From Spartobacteria bacterium UBA695 (GTDB lineage Bacteria; Verrucomicrobiota; Verrucomicrobiia; Chthoniobacterales; Chthoniobacteraceae), in contig DBMP01000010.1 in the NCBI GenBank assembly GCA_002298145.1, positions 62,001-126,000 of the forward strand: a DNA stretch of 64,000 nucleotides, written 5' to 3'. The position numbers and the translations under genes are program-made. Position 1 is the stretch's first letter. The number at the start of each line of letters is the position of its first letter. The notes under the pieces are model-generated. The model ran no database searches. It was not told the DNA's origin and saw only the letters and a program-made list of their open reading frames with translations. This document shows, one piece after another, positions 1 to 8,421 of this stretch.

Positions 1-79
1 ACATCGAGATGTCATCGACGGCGACCGTGCCGTCAAAAGTCTTCCGCAGATTCTCCAGGGCAATAAGAAGGCTGGCCAT
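1..79 (-). CDS. ABC transporter ATP-binding protein, N-terminal fragment
   Basis: Only the first 26 codons are inside the window. They read MASLLIALENLRKTFDGTVA and so on, the typical opening of an ABC ATPase before Walker A (a beta strand, then an aromatic residue at the nucleotide-stacking position). The start is supported by a purine-rich Shine-Dalgarno region (GGAGGTGGAG on the minus strand, plus positions 87-96) about 7 nt upstream of the ATG at 77-79. Substrate and partner proteins cannot be judged because the gene runs off the left edge. It is upstream-most on the minus strand here, with a 126-bp gap to the next gene. Confidence 0.6.
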   Translation of the reverse strand, partial: MASLLIALENLRKTFDGTVAVDDISM

Positions 80-205
80 TGTGAATCTCCACCTCCAGCA
101 TGCGGAGTTTCGGGGGCCGATTGCAATCCAAAGCGCGGCCCGGCGGCCAGGTGCGGCGTTTCCCCGGGGCGTTGCTGATGGGTTTCACCGAGGGCCAGGA
201 GCGCC

Positions 206-613
206 CTAAATGGACTCTTTCCGTGCGCGGGCCAGGGCGCGTTTCCGGGAAATGAAATGGGCAGTAGCGCGCACGAGAACGCCGATGGCGAGCAGCAGCA
301 TGGCGATCCCGAAAAGGCTCATGGGAAAGCCGCTTAAAATCATGCCCACGGCACTCCCGGCCAGCGGTAGCATGGCCAGCCAGGTCCCCGCCAGGATAAG
401 CGCGCGCGGCGGGCTGCTCACCGCAGAGCGGAAGGCGAACCCCTCCGCGTGGATCTGCTGGATCGGGTCAATATTCGCCACCGGCCCAAGCGGGGCCCCG
501 CAGACGGCGCAAAACGACGCTTCGGGGGCGTTATTGCGCAGGCAGAAGGGGCAGACGACCTCGGAAGGCTCGGCGAACGGGGCTTCGTCGCGAGACTCTT
601 CCGGGGGTTGCAT
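206..613 (-). CDS. Zinc-ribbon membrane protein, function unknown
   Basis: A 135-residue protein with an N-terminal zinc ribbon (CPFC at about residues 21-24 and CAVC about 11 residues later), followed by a linker and two hydrophobic helices (about 70-90 and 92-112) and a basic C-terminus. The layout suggests a small inner-membrane protein with a cytoplasmic metal-binding knuckle, a common arrangement in poorly characterised bacterial proteins. It starts 26 bp downstream of the secA stop codon on the same strand, so it may be the last gene of the ridA-pyrE-secA run. I do not recognise a specific function; the zinc ligands are seen directly, the topology is inferred. Confidence 0.6.
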   Translation of the reverse strand: MQPPEESRDEAPFAEPSEVVCPFCLRNNAPEASFCAVCGAPLGPVANIDPIQQIHAEGFAFRSAVSSPPRALILAGTWLAMLPLAGSAVGMILSGFPMSLFGIAMLLLAIGVLVRATAHFISRKRALARARKESI

Positions 614-639
614 GGCGGTTTACGCTGCGGTTGGTTTTG

Positions 640-3594
640 CTATGCCTTGCGGCCGCAGCAGGCTTTGTATTTCCGGCCGCTGCCACAGGGGCAGGGGTCG
701 TTCCGGTTGACCTTGACGTTCTCGTTGCGCACGGGCAGCGTGCGCGGTTTGGAGGCCGGTTGCGGCAGTTCGCCCGCTCCGGCGGAGATCGTCTCCTCGC
801 TGCCGCCCTGCTGCTGGAGCAGGTGCGCGGGCAGGCTGGAGAGGAATTGCTCGAAGGCCTGGAGGTTCGACGTGCTGCGGAAGAGGTTGTGCAGGATCTC
901 GTTTTTGATCGAGGCCATGAGGTCCACGAACATCGTGTAAGCCTCGTTTTTGTACTCGATGAGCGGGTCCTTCTGGCCGTAGGCGCGCAGATGCACCCCC
1001 TCGCGCAGGGAATCCATGGCGTAGAGGTGATCCTGCCAGAGGCGGTCGATAGCGTTCAGAACGATGTAGCGCTCGATGCCTTTGACGGCGTCTGGGTCCT
1101 CGTGCTTGCTCTTGAGCTCGTAGGAAGTCTTGACCTTCTCAATGAGCACCTCGGAAATTTCTTCCGCCGTCTTGCCCGTGAACCCGGCTTTCTCCTCGGT
1201 AAGGCCGAGAGGGAAGGTGGTGTTAACCCACGCGAGCAGGCCCGCGTAGTCGGGTTCGTCGCCCTCGCTGGCCACGTATTCGCTGACTTTGACGGGGATC
1301 GTCTCGCCGACGATCTCGTAGATGAGCTTGCGCGGATCGGCAGTTTCGATGGTCTCATTGCGCAGGCCGTAGACGACCTCGCGCTGTTTGTTCATGACAT
1401 CATCGAACTCCAGCGTGCGGCGACGGATGCCGTAGTTGCGCTGTTCCACGCGACGCTGGGCGGTTTCCACGGATTTGTTGAGCCACGGATGCTCGAGCTC
1501 CTCGCCTTCCTTCATGCCGAAGCGCTCCATGATCTTCGTCATGCGGTCGGCAGCGCCGAAGTTGCGCATGAGGTCGTCCTCGAAGGAAACGTAGAAGCGA
1601 GAGAGACCCGGATCGCCCTGGCGCGAGCAGCGGCCGCGCAGCTGGCGGTCGATGCGGCGGGATTCGTGCCGCTCCGTGCCGATGACATACAAGCCGCCGC
1701 GTTCGACGACGCCCGGGCCCAGCTTGATGTCGGTGCCTCGACCGGCCATGTTGGTGGAGATCGTCACGGAGCCAGGCTGGCCCGCGCGCGTCACGATCTC
1801 GGCTTCCTGAGCGTGGAACTTGGCGTTCAAGACCGTGTGCGGGATCTTCTCGCGCTTGAGCATGCGGCTCAGGAGTTCGGAGGTTTCCACGCTCACCGTG
1901 CCAACGAGCACCGGCTGCTGGCGCGCGTGGGCGGTCTTAAGCTCGGCCACCACGGCGTTGAATTTCTCGCGGCGGGTCTTGAAGATGAGATCGTTCAAGT
2001 CCTTGCGGATGCAGGGGCGGTTGGTTGGGACCACGATGACATCCAGCTTATAGATGTCGTGGAATTCGTTAGCTTCCGTCTCGGCGGTGCCGGTCATGCC
2101 CGCCAGCTTGAAGTAGAGGCGGAAATAGTTCTGGATGGTGATCGTGGCGAGGGTCTGCGTTTCGCGGTCGACCTGCACGCCTTCCTTCGCTTCGACGGCC
2201 TGGTGCAGACCGTCGCTCCAGCGGCGGCCCGGCATCTTGCGGCCGGTGTACTCGTCGACGATGACGATTTTGTTCTCCTCGATGACGTATTGCACGTCCT
2301 TCTCAAACAAGCAGAAAGCCCGCAGTAACTGAGTAATACTGTGGATGCGCTCGGCCTGGGAATCGCAGTAGGTCTGGCGCTTGGTCTTCTCTTCGATCTT
2401 CTGCGGCTCGGTGAGGTTCGGGTTAAGGTCGATCTCGGCGAATTCCGAAATAAGATCCGGTAACACGAAGGCGTTCGGGTTGCCGGGGCTTAGGAATTCA
2501 CGGCCCATCTCGCTCAGGTCGGATTCGTGGGCGCGCTCATCGATGGTGAAGAAAAGCTCTTCCTTCAGCTTAAAGAATTCCTCTTTCAGCGTGTCGGAGT
2601 AGTAGGAGAGCTCCGTCTTTTCAATGGCGCGGCGCTGTTCGGTGGTTTCCATCGCGTGCAGGAAAGCCCTGTGGCGCGGCTGGCCAAGCTTCAGTTTGAA
2701 GAAGACTTTCGCGGCTTCTTCCTTTTCGCCCTTGGCCCAGAGTTCCTCGGCGTCGCTGGCGAGGCGGTTGCACAGGAGGGCCTGCTTTTTCACCAGTTGC
2801 TCGACGATCGGCTTGTACTGCTCGTACTGCTGGCTGGTGACGGCTGTGGGGCCGGAAATGATGAGCGGGGTGCGGGCCTCGTCGATCAGGATCGAGTCGA
2901 CTTCGTCCACGATGGCGTAGGAATAGCCGCGCTGCACCTGCGTCTCCTTGCTGGTGGCCATGCCGTTGTCGCGCAGGTAGTCGAAGCCGAATTCGGAGTT
3001 CGTGCCGTAGGTGATGTCGCAGCGGTAATGCTCGCGGCGAACTTCCGGCGGCTGGTCATTCTGAATGCAGCCGATCGTCAGGCCCAGGAATTTGTAGAGG
3101 AAGCCCATCCAGTCCGAGTCGCGCTTGGCCAGGTAGTCGTTGACGGTCACGAGGTGCGCGCCGCGGCCGGTGAGGGCGTTCAGGTAAAGGGGCAGGGTGG
3201 CGACGAGCGTTTTGCCTTCGCCGGTGGCCATTTCGGCGATCTTGCCCTGGTGGAGCACGATGCCGCCGATCAGCTGCACGTCGAAGTGGACCATGTTCCA
3301 TTCGAGTGTCTGGCCGTTGACTTCGACCTGTTTGCCACAAAGGCGCCGCGCGGCGTTCTTCACCACTGCGAAGGCCTCGGGCAGGATCTGGTTGAGGTAA
3401 GCCTGCTGTTCGTTCGGGTCGGCGATCTTGGCGAGTTCAGCCTTCCAGGTCGCGGTTTTTTCGCGAAGCGCATCGTCGGAGAGGGAATTGAGGCCCTGCT
3501 CGATTTCGTTGATCTGCTCAACGATCTTGCGCAGGCGGCGAATTTCCCGCTGATTTTTCGAACCGACAATCTTCTTTAAAATCCAGTTAACCAT
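640..3594 (-). CDS. secA: Preprotein translocase ATPase SecA
   Basis: SecA is the motor that drives unfolded preproteins through SecYEG. The 984-residue product is somewhat longer than the usual 830-900. It shows the DEAD-motor Walker A (ATGEGKT, about residues 123-129), the DEVDSILIDEA Walker B region, the preprotein cross-linking region, the second motor half with GRGTDIKLG and QLRGRCSRQGD, and a C-terminal SEC-C zinc motif (CPCGSGRKYKACC) that binds SecB or the membrane. The gene follows pyrE by 11 bp on the same strand, suggesting cotranscription. An insertion around residues 250-330 (charged, helical) probably accounts for the extra length. Identity is secure. Confidence 0.97.
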   Translation of the reverse strand: MVNWILKKIVGSKNQREIRRLRKIVEQINEIEQGLNSLSDDALREKTATWKAELAKIADPNEQQAYLNQILPEAFAVVKNAARRLCGKQVEVNGQTLEWNMVHFDVQLIGGIVLHQGKIAEMATGEGKTLVATLPLYLNALTGRGAHLVTVNDYLAKRDSDWMGFLYKFLGLTIGCIQNDQPPEVRREHYRCDITYGTNSEFGFDYLRDNGMATSKETQVQRGYSYAIVDEVDSILIDEARTPLIISGPTAVTSQQYEQYKPIVEQLVKKQALLCNRLASDAEELWAKGEKEEAAKVFFKLKLGQPRHRAFLHAMETTEQRRAIEKTELSYYSDTLKEEFFKLKEELFFTIDERAHESDLSEMGREFLSPGNPNAFVLPDLISEFAEIDLNPNLTEPQKIEEKTKRQTYCDSQAERIHSITQLLRAFCLFEKDVQYVIEENKIVIVDEYTGRKMPGRRWSDGLHQAVEAKEGVQVDRETQTLATITIQNYFRLYFKLAGMTGTAETEANEFHDIYKLDVIVVPTNRPCIRKDLNDLIFKTRREKFNAVVAELKTAHARQQPVLVGTVSVETSELLSRMLKREKIPHTVLNAKFHAQEAEIVTRAGQPGSVTISTNMAGRGTDIKLGPGVVERGGLYVIGTERHESRRIDRQLRGRCSRQGDPGLSRFYVSFEDDLMRNFGAADRMTKIMERFGMKEGEELEHPWLNKSVETAQRRVEQRNYGIRRRTLEFDDVMNKQREVVYGLRNETIETADPRKLIYEIVGETIPVKVSEYVASEGDEPDYAGLLAWVNTTFPLGLTEEKAGFTGKTAEEISEVLIEKVKTSYELKSKHEDPDAVKGIERYIVLNAIDRLWQDHLYAMDSLREGVHLRAYGQKDPLIEYKNEAYTMFVDLMASIKNEILHNLFRSTSNLQAFEQFLSSLPAHLLQQQGGSEETISAGAGELPQPASKPRTLPVRNENVKVNRNDPCPCGSGRKYKACCGRKA

Positions 3595-3605
3595 AAAAAG
3601 TGTGC

Positions 3606-4175
3606 TTATTTGCTGCCGGGCTTGATGGCGGGAGTCCCGGCGAGATCGGGCGGGAGGTTTCCGGGCTCGAATGTCTCTGGGTTTAATTGCACGAGACTAA
3701 TGAAGGGGCAACCGAAATCGGGGGCGTTGCCTCCGCTGCGGTCAACCAGCGTGCCGACAGCCGCCACAACGCCGCCGTGGGCGCGCACGATGTCGATGGT
3801 CTCCTGGACGCGACCGCCACGGGTCACGACGTCTTCCAGCACCAGGAAGCGTTCGCCAGGGGCGATGGTGAAGCCGCGGCGCAGGACGAGCTTGCCCTCT
3901 TCTTTTTCAGCGAAAATATGGCGTTTGCCCAGCGCCCGGGCCACTTCGTGCCCCACGATCATGCCGCCAAGGGCAGGGGAGATGGCGCTATCGGTCTCGA
4001 TCCCCTTGAGCTTCTCCGCGAGTTCCGCACAGACCCGGGCCGCGATGGGCGTGTGTTGTAGCAGGATGGCGCATTGGAAAAATTGCCGACTGTGAAGGCC
4101 CGAGCGAAGGAGAAAATGGCCATCGAGCAGCGCGTGGGTTTGTTTAAAAAGGGCGATGATTTCGTCTTGCGTCAT
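3606..4175 (-). CDS. pyrE: Orotate phosphoribosyltransferase
   Basis: The 189-residue protein converts orotate and PRPP to OMP in pyrimidine synthesis. It has the expected small type I phosphoribosyltransferase fold, with an SPALGGMIVGHEVAR segment and the PRPP-binding loop FLVLEDVVTRGG (two acidic residues followed by small residues). The N-terminal hood helix contains the HFLLRSGLHS motif typical of bacterial PyrE enzymes of this subfamily. It lies between ridA (38 bp upstream) and secA (11 bp downstream), all minus strand. The C-terminal tail is rich in Pro and Gly and unremarkable. Confidence 0.93.
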   Translation of the reverse strand: MTQDEIIALFKQTHALLDGHFLLRSGLHSRQFFQCAILLQHTPIAARVCAELAEKLKGIETDSAISPALGGMIVGHEVARALGKRHIFAEKEEGKLVLRRGFTIAPGERFLVLEDVVTRGGRVQETIDIVRAHGGVVAAVGTLVDRSGGNAPDFGCPFISLVQLNPETFEPGNLPPDLAGTPAIKPGSK

Positions 4176-4213
4176 GGTGCGTGGGAGAAAAATTAGGGGG
4201 AAAAGAAGGAATA

Positions 4214-4591
4214 TTACTTGGCGGCGATCAGCTCGATCTCCACCTGGGCGCCTTTTGGCAGCGCGGCCACCTGGATGGTGGAACGGGCCGGGAAGGGCTC
4301 GGAGAAATAGCGAGAGTAGACGGCGTTCATTGTCGCGAAATCGGCCAGATTGGTCAGAAAAACGGTGGTCTTGACCACATTGGCGAAGGTCAACCCGCCT
4401 GCGCTCAGCACGGCTTGGAGGTTCTGGATGACGCGCTCGGTCTGAACGCTGACATCCCCCGCGACCAATTCACCCGTGGCCGGGTCGAGCGGAATCTGCC
4501 CCGCTGCAAAGAGGAACCCTCCCGAGGTGATGGCTTGGGAATAGGGGCCGACCGCCTTGGGGGCATCTGGAGAGGCAATCACGTTATTCAT
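4214..4591 (-). CDS. ridA: RidA-family reactive enamine/imine deaminase
   Basis: RidA hydrolyses reactive 2-aminoacrylate-type enamines produced by PLP enzymes, protecting other enzymes from damage. This 125-residue protein is full length and shows the family hallmarks: the N-terminal APKAVGPYSQAI, a central VVKTTVFLTNLADFATMN segment, and the C-terminal PARSTIQVAALPKGAQVEIE, in which the Arg positions the substrate carboxylate. The gene opens the ridA-pyrE-secA run. No unusual residue is seen at the active site. Confidence 0.95.
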   Translation of the reverse strand: MNNVIASPDAPKAVGPYSQAITSGGFLFAAGQIPLDPATGELVAGDVSVQTERVIQNLQAVLSAGGLTFANVVKTTVFLTNLADFATMNAVYSRYFSEPFPARSTIQVAALPKGAQVEIELIAAK

Positions 4592-4670
4592 AGGAAAAAA
4601 GAGACTATGGCAGCCGCGCTACCCATGTCAACGCAAGGAAAACCAGAGATTTGCGACAAATTCATGACAT

Positions 4671-4705
4671 AAAAAAGCGCAGCCTGCGTCCCTGGCAGGC
4701 TGCGC
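4671..4705 (-). terminator. Rho-independent terminator of the DUF4142 gene
   Basis: A perfect 11-bp stem (GCGCAGCCTGC at 4677-4687 with its complement at 4695-4705) closes a 7-nt loop. On the minus strand it is followed directly by six T residues (4671-4676). It sits 36 bp past the stop codon of the DUF4142 gene, upstream of ridA, so it separates the two transcription units. Confidence 0.85.
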
Positions 4706-4741
4706 CCCTTTCGCGCCGGACCATTGCCGGCGTGAGAAGAT

Positions 4742-5389
4742 CTAGTAGCTTTTCTTTTGCTGCGGCACCGGCTGCTGCTGGATCGGTTGCTGCGGCTGGA
4801 TTTTTTGCTGTTTTTCGCCAACGGCCTCAAGCGTGTTGTTGCGGGCGAGGGCGAGGTGCTCCTTCAGGCGGGGAAGGACCTTTTCGGCATAAGCTTTGAT
4901 ATCCGGGTCCTGGGCGTGCGTGGCAGCTTTTTCGTAGAGATCGAGCGCTTTTTCATGCCCCTTGATGTTGAAAGAGAGAAACGAGCGGTTGAATTGCTCC
5001 CCTTGCTCCTTTTCGAGCTGGTTGAGGGAGTGGCGGTCCCAGGAGGAAATCTTGTCGGGCAGCGCGTAGCCTTTGCTGGCGGCCAGGCGGGCCAGCTTCT
5101 GGTTGGCTTCAGAGTGATCCCGGACGATGGAGGCCGCGAATTTCTTCACCTTTGGATCGGTGGAGGATTTCTCAGCTGCTTTGCCCAGTTCGATTTCCAC
5201 GAGATTGATTCCCGCGGCTTTCCGGAGGAATTCCTGATCGTGGTGATCCAGTTTCCCCACTTCGGCTGCTTTTCCTCTCTCGGGGGCGGCAGGGGTGGCG
5301 GGGGTGGCCGAGGGGGCTTGGGCCCCGGCCAGGCCGGTCAATGCGAGCGTGGCGACCATCAATGCGGAATAAAAATGAATACGTTTCAT
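4742..5389 (-). CDS. DUF4142-family secreted protein
   Basis: The 215-residue product has an N-terminal signal peptide (MKRIHFYSALMVATLALTGL, cleavage probably after AGA) and a ferritin-like helical DUF4142 domain, recognisable from HDQEFLRKAAGINLVEIELG and the central KFAASIVRDHSEANQKL. A Gln/Pro-rich tail (KIQPQQPIQQQ) follows. The start at the MKR methionine was chosen because it begins the signal peptide; an upstream ATG would add 16 non-signal residues. DUF4142 proteins are periplasmic or outer-membrane associated, often linked to stress, but no reaction is established. A strong terminator lies downstream. Confidence 0.85.
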   Translation of the reverse strand: MKRIHFYSALMVATLALTGLAGAQAPSATPATPAAPERGKAAEVGKLDHHDQEFLRKAAGINLVEIELGKAAEKSSTDPKVKKFAASIVRDHSEANQKLARLAASKGYALPDKISSWDRHSLNQLEKEQGEQFNRSFLSFNIKGHEKALDLYEKAATHAQDPDIKAYAEKVLPRLKEHLALARNNTLEAVGEKQQKIQPQQPIQQQPVPQQKKSY

Positions 5390-5514
5390 GGATAGATGCT
5401 TTTTGCCCGCGGCGGGAGACCTCCCGGCGGTAAACATGCAATCGGACGAACGCTTTCCGGTGGCTGTCGGCGGCCCCTAAAGGTCGCGTTTGGCCACGAT
5501 TCCCCGTGGGGGCG

Positions 5515-6639
5515 CTAAGGCAATTCCGGCAGCTCTTTGCGGTGAACCCACACGCTGTTGACCAGCCCCAAGCTGAACATGATCACGGCGACAAACGACC
5601 CAGAGTAGCTGATCAGCGGCAACGGCACCCCCGTCACCGGCATCATCGAGATGCACATCCCGATGTTCTGGTAGGTGTGGGCAAAGAGCAGCGTGGCGAC
5701 CCCGGCGGCGATGAGCGTGCCCATCTGGTCGGCGGCCGTCACCGACACGACAAGGCAACTGGCGATCAAGACCCCGAGGGTGCAAACGACGGCCGCGCCT
5801 CCGAGGAAACCCCACTGTTCGCCAATCGCGGCGAAAATGTAGTCATTGGGCACCGTGGTCTGTGGCACGTAGCCGAGCTCCACCTGGGTATTGGGAGCTT
5901 TGAATCCCTTGCCGTTCCAGCCGCCCGAGCCGATGGCGATCATGGTCTGGTTAACCGCCCAGGCCGCGCCGTTCGCATCGATCTCCGGGTCCAGGAAGGC
6001 GATGATCCGTTCCCTCTGGTACTGCTTGAGTTTGAAATAGTAGGCGATCGGCATGCACGTCACCATGATGAGGATCACCACGATGAGGTAGCGCTTGGGG
6101 ATCTGGCCGACAAAAAGCATGGCGAAGACCACGGGAATCCAGATCAGGCACTCGCCCAGGTCCGGCTGGATGAGGATCAAGAGCGCCGGAGCGCCGGTGA
6201 TCACCCCGCAGGCCAGCAGCTTGATCATCGGATGCAGGCGGATGAACTGGGTCAGAAACAGGGCGACGATCAGAATCCCCCCCAGAACGGCCATCTGCGC
6301 GGGCTGAAACACCAGCGGCCCCAGCCGCAGCCAGCAGCGGGCACCGTCCTTGAGCACCCCCAGCGGCGTGAAGGTCAGGATCAGGAAGACCATCGAAACA
6401 CCGTAGATAGGCAGCGCCCCCCAGCGCACCCAGCGGTAGTCCGTCAGGCTCAAGATGAGAAAAATGACCGTCCCAAAGGCGATCCAGCCCGCCTGCTTGT
6501 GCCACATGGTGTTGTAGTTGGCCGATTCGCGCATGTAGGTGCAGCTGTAGATCGCGAAGACGCCAAAGGTGGCCAGCGCCAGCATGAGAATGAGGATCAC
6601 CCAATTCATCCGGAGCAGTTTTCGAAGGAGCGGAGTCAT
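5515..6639 (-). CDS. rodA: SEDS-family peptidoglycan glycosyltransferase RodA
   Basis: A 374-residue polytopic protein of the FtsW/RodA/SpoVE (SEDS) family, which polymerises lipid II during cell-wall elongation with a class B PBP. Family segments are clear: the periplasmic loop with GWNGKGF and PNDYIFAAIGEQWGF, and the C-terminal PLPLISYSGSF followed by a short basic tail. The start MTPLLRKLL is chosen because it directly precedes the first membrane helix; longer versions would add a Ser/Pro-rich stretch. It begins 13 bp after the OppF-like gene. RodA is favoured over FtsW by length and the absence of division-gene neighbours, but that choice is inferred. Confidence 0.88.
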   Translation of the reverse strand: MTPLLRKLLRMNWVILILMLALATFGVFAIYSCTYMRESANYNTMWHKQAGWIAFGTVIFLILSLTDYRWVRWGALPIYGVSMVFLILTFTPLGVLKDGARCWLRLGPLVFQPAQMAVLGGILIVALFLTQFIRLHPMIKLLACGVITGAPALLILIQPDLGECLIWIPVVFAMLFVGQIPKRYLIVVILIMVTCMPIAYYFKLKQYQRERIIAFLDPEIDANGAAWAVNQTMIAIGSGGWNGKGFKAPNTQVELGYVPQTTVPNDYIFAAIGEQWGFLGGAAVVCTLGVLIASCLVVSVTAADQMGTLIAAGVATLLFAHTYQNIGMCISMMPVTGVPLPLISYSGSFVAVIMFSLGLVNSVWVHRKELPELP

Positions 6640-6652
6640 TTTAGAAAGAGAA

Positions 6653-7453
6653 TCAGCCGACGCTGGGCACGGCGGAAAGCAGCTTGCGGGTGTACTCGTG
6701 CTGCGGATGGGCGTAGATGGCCTCGGCGGAGGCCGATTCGACGATCTCCCCACGGTACATGACCAGCACGTGGTCGCTGATGTGCTCCACCACGGCCAGG
6801 TCGTGGGCGATGAAAAGGTACGTCAAGCCCAGCTCCTCCTGCAAGTCCTGGAGGAGATTGACGATCTGCGCCTGCACGCTGACGTCCAGTGCGCTGACCG
6901 GCTCGTCGCACACGATGAAGCGCGGCTTGACCGCGAGCGCCCGGGCAATGCCGATCCGCTGCCGCTGGCCGCCGCTGAACTCGTGCGGGTAACGCCCCAT
7001 CATCTCCGGCTTCAGGCCCACCTGCCGCAGCAGCTCGGCCACGCGGTCCCGGCGGTCCGTCCGGCTCATTTCCCGGAAGTGGATCTCCAGCGGTTCAGCG
7101 ATAATGGCCTCGATGGAAAGCCGCGGATTGAGCGACCCGAAGGGGTCCTGGAAAATCATCTGCATTTCGCGCCGCAGCGGGCGGAATTCCCCCTCCGAAA
7201 GCGGTAGAATGTCCTTCCCGTCAAAGAGCACGCGGCCGCCAGTGGCTGGGGTGAGCTTCAGGATGGTGCGGCCCAGCGTCGTTTTGCCCGAACCGCTTTC
7301 GCCCACCACGCCGAGCGTCGTTCCCGGCTCCAGCGTAAAGCTGACATCGTCAACGGCCTTGATGTCGTCCACGTGACGCCGCAGCAGCCCGGCGGTGACG
7401 GGGAACCAGGTTCGCAGATGTTGGACTTCGAGTATCGGCATGGGTCGAGCCAT
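6653..7453 (-). CDS. Oligopeptide/dipeptide-type ABC transporter ATPase (OppF/DppF-like)
   Basis: The 266-residue ATPase has all ABC motifs: Walker A GESGSGKTT (about 52-60), a Q-loop in MIFQDPFGSLNPR, the signature FSGGQRQRIGIARAL, Walker B FIVCDEP and the H-loop FIAHDLAVVEHI. The DPFGSLNPR segment and the C-terminal HPQHEYTRKLLSAVP mark it as the OppF/DppF subfamily of nucleotide-binding subunits for peptide or nickel importers. It lacks the usual adjacent permease, OppD and binding-protein genes, so it is an orphan here, followed only by rodA. An alternative start four codons in (MPILEV) is possible. Confidence 0.88.
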   Translation of the reverse strand: MARPMPILEVQHLRTWFPVTAGLLRRHVDDIKAVDDVSFTLEPGTTLGVVGESGSGKTTLGRTILKLTPATGGRVLFDGKDILPLSEGEFRPLRREMQMIFQDPFGSLNPRLSIEAIIAEPLEIHFREMSRTDRRDRVAELLRQVGLKPEMMGRYPHEFSGGQRQRIGIARALAVKPRFIVCDEPVSALDVSVQAQIVNLLQDLQEELGLTYLFIAHDLAVVEHISDHVLVMYRGEIVESASAEAIYAHPQHEYTRKLLSAVPSVG

Positions 7454-7560
7454 TACTTTGACTTGTGCGGGGGCGGTGTCAATGCCGTCATTTGTGTAAA
7501 AATAGGTTTACTGGGCGCTTTCTGCCTTGCGCCATTGCCGGGCGCTCTTACCTTGTAGAC

Positions 7561-8124
7561 GTGCGTGAGTATCAACAATCCTCGTTGGGGCTCGAAGGAG
7601 CGCTTTTAATCGCGCACCCGAATTTGGTCGATCCAAACTTCCGGCGAACGGTCATCTACCTGCTTTCGCACGACAAGGCCGAGGGGGCCTTCGGGCTCGT
7701 CATCAACCGGGCCCTCAATAAAACCGTGGGCGATCTGCTCACCGGCGCTTCCGAGCTGGGGCCGCTGCGTTCCGTGCCGGTGTTTTGGGGCGGGCCGGTC
7801 GGCCTGGACCGCCTGACGTTCGCTGTTTTTAAATGGCAGAAGACCCGGCAGGCCATCGAGGCCCGGATGAATGTGGAGATTGATGAGGCCCGCTTGCTGG
7901 CGCTCGATGGCGACACCGCCGTGCGAGCCTTTGTCGGCTACTCGGGGTGGGGGAAGGATCAACTCGAAGGCGAGCTGGAACAAAAGGCCTGGGTGGTGCA
8001 AAAGCCCGACCGCGACCTGCTTGACGCCGAGAACTGCCAGAACCTCTGGCAAACCGTGATGAGCACCTACGGCCCGTGGTTTAAACTGCTGGCCGAGGCC
8101 CCGGACGACCCGTCGCTGAACTGA
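7561..8124 (+). CDS. YqgE/AlgH family protein (UPF0301)
   Basis: A 187-residue member of the AlgH/YqgE family, whose function is not settled (linked to alginate regulation in Pseudomonas). Family features are LEGALLIAHPNLVDPNFRRTV, EGAFGLVINRAL and the central VFWGGPVGLDRL. I chose the GTG at 7561 because family members begin a few residues before the first beta strand; upstream codons encode a Cys/Arg-rich stretch atypical of the family. It is divergent from the OppF-like ATPase gene and ends before a bidirectional hairpin. Confidence 0.85.
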   Translation: MREYQQSSLGLEGALLIAHPNLVDPNFRRTVIYLLSHDKAEGAFGLVINRALNKTVGDLLTGASELGPLRSVPVFWGGPVGLDRLTFAVFKWQKTRQAIEARMNVEIDEARLLALDGDTAVRAFVGYSGWGKDQLEGELEQKAWVVQKPDRDLLDAENCQNLWQTVMSTYGPWFKLLAEAPDDPSLN

Positions 8125-8144
8125 CTTCGCCCGCATTTGGGCAC

Positions 8145-8175
8145 AAAAAAAGGCCAGACCTTCCGGTCTGGCCTT
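8145..8175 (-). terminator. Terminator between algH and the small lipoprotein gene
   Basis: An 11-bp perfect stem (8150-8160 with 8165-8175) with a TTCC loop. On the minus strand it ends in a run of at least six T, so it fits termination of the small lipoprotein gene that stops at 8192. On the plus strand the following bases are only moderately T-rich, so it may also slow transcripts from algH. Confidence 0.75.
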
Positions 8176-8191
8176 ATTAAAAGTGTTCCTC

Positions 8192-8305
8192 TTACTTGAC
8201 GTGAGTGGTGGACACTTTGGTCGTCGTGGACGCGTGGTCCTTGGCACAAGCGCCGAGGCTCAGAACAGCCGCGGCCATGGCGATCAACGTGATAGCTTTA
8301 AACAT
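8192..8305 (-). CDS. Small (37-residue) putative lipoprotein
   Basis: A tiny gene with the sequence opening MFKAITLIAMAAAVLSLGAC: a basic start, a hydrophobic core and a lipobox-like LGAC with the Cys at residue 20. The mature peptide is about 18 residues, rich in Thr, Lys and His. It is preceded by a strong ribosome-binding site (AAAGGAGAT about 10 nt before the ATG) and followed 17 bp later by a good terminator, so it looks like a complete independent transcription unit. It resembles entericidin-size lipopeptides in architecture only; no function can be assigned from sequence. Confidence 0.7.
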   Translation of the reverse strand: MFKAITLIAMAAAVLSLGACAKDHASTTTKVSTTHVK

Positions 8306-8421
8306 TTTAGTAATTTCATCTCCTTTCGGTGCTGGTTGCGTTCCTCTTTTTTATGAACCGCTCGGCAATCAATGCAATGTTTTTTGCCCGGTTTTTGCCT
8401 ATTACAGAGAAGGAAAAATTC

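Noticed and set aside
631..3579. Long antisense frames over secA
   Set aside because: They follow secA codon usage in reverse and have no domain pattern; secA is certain.
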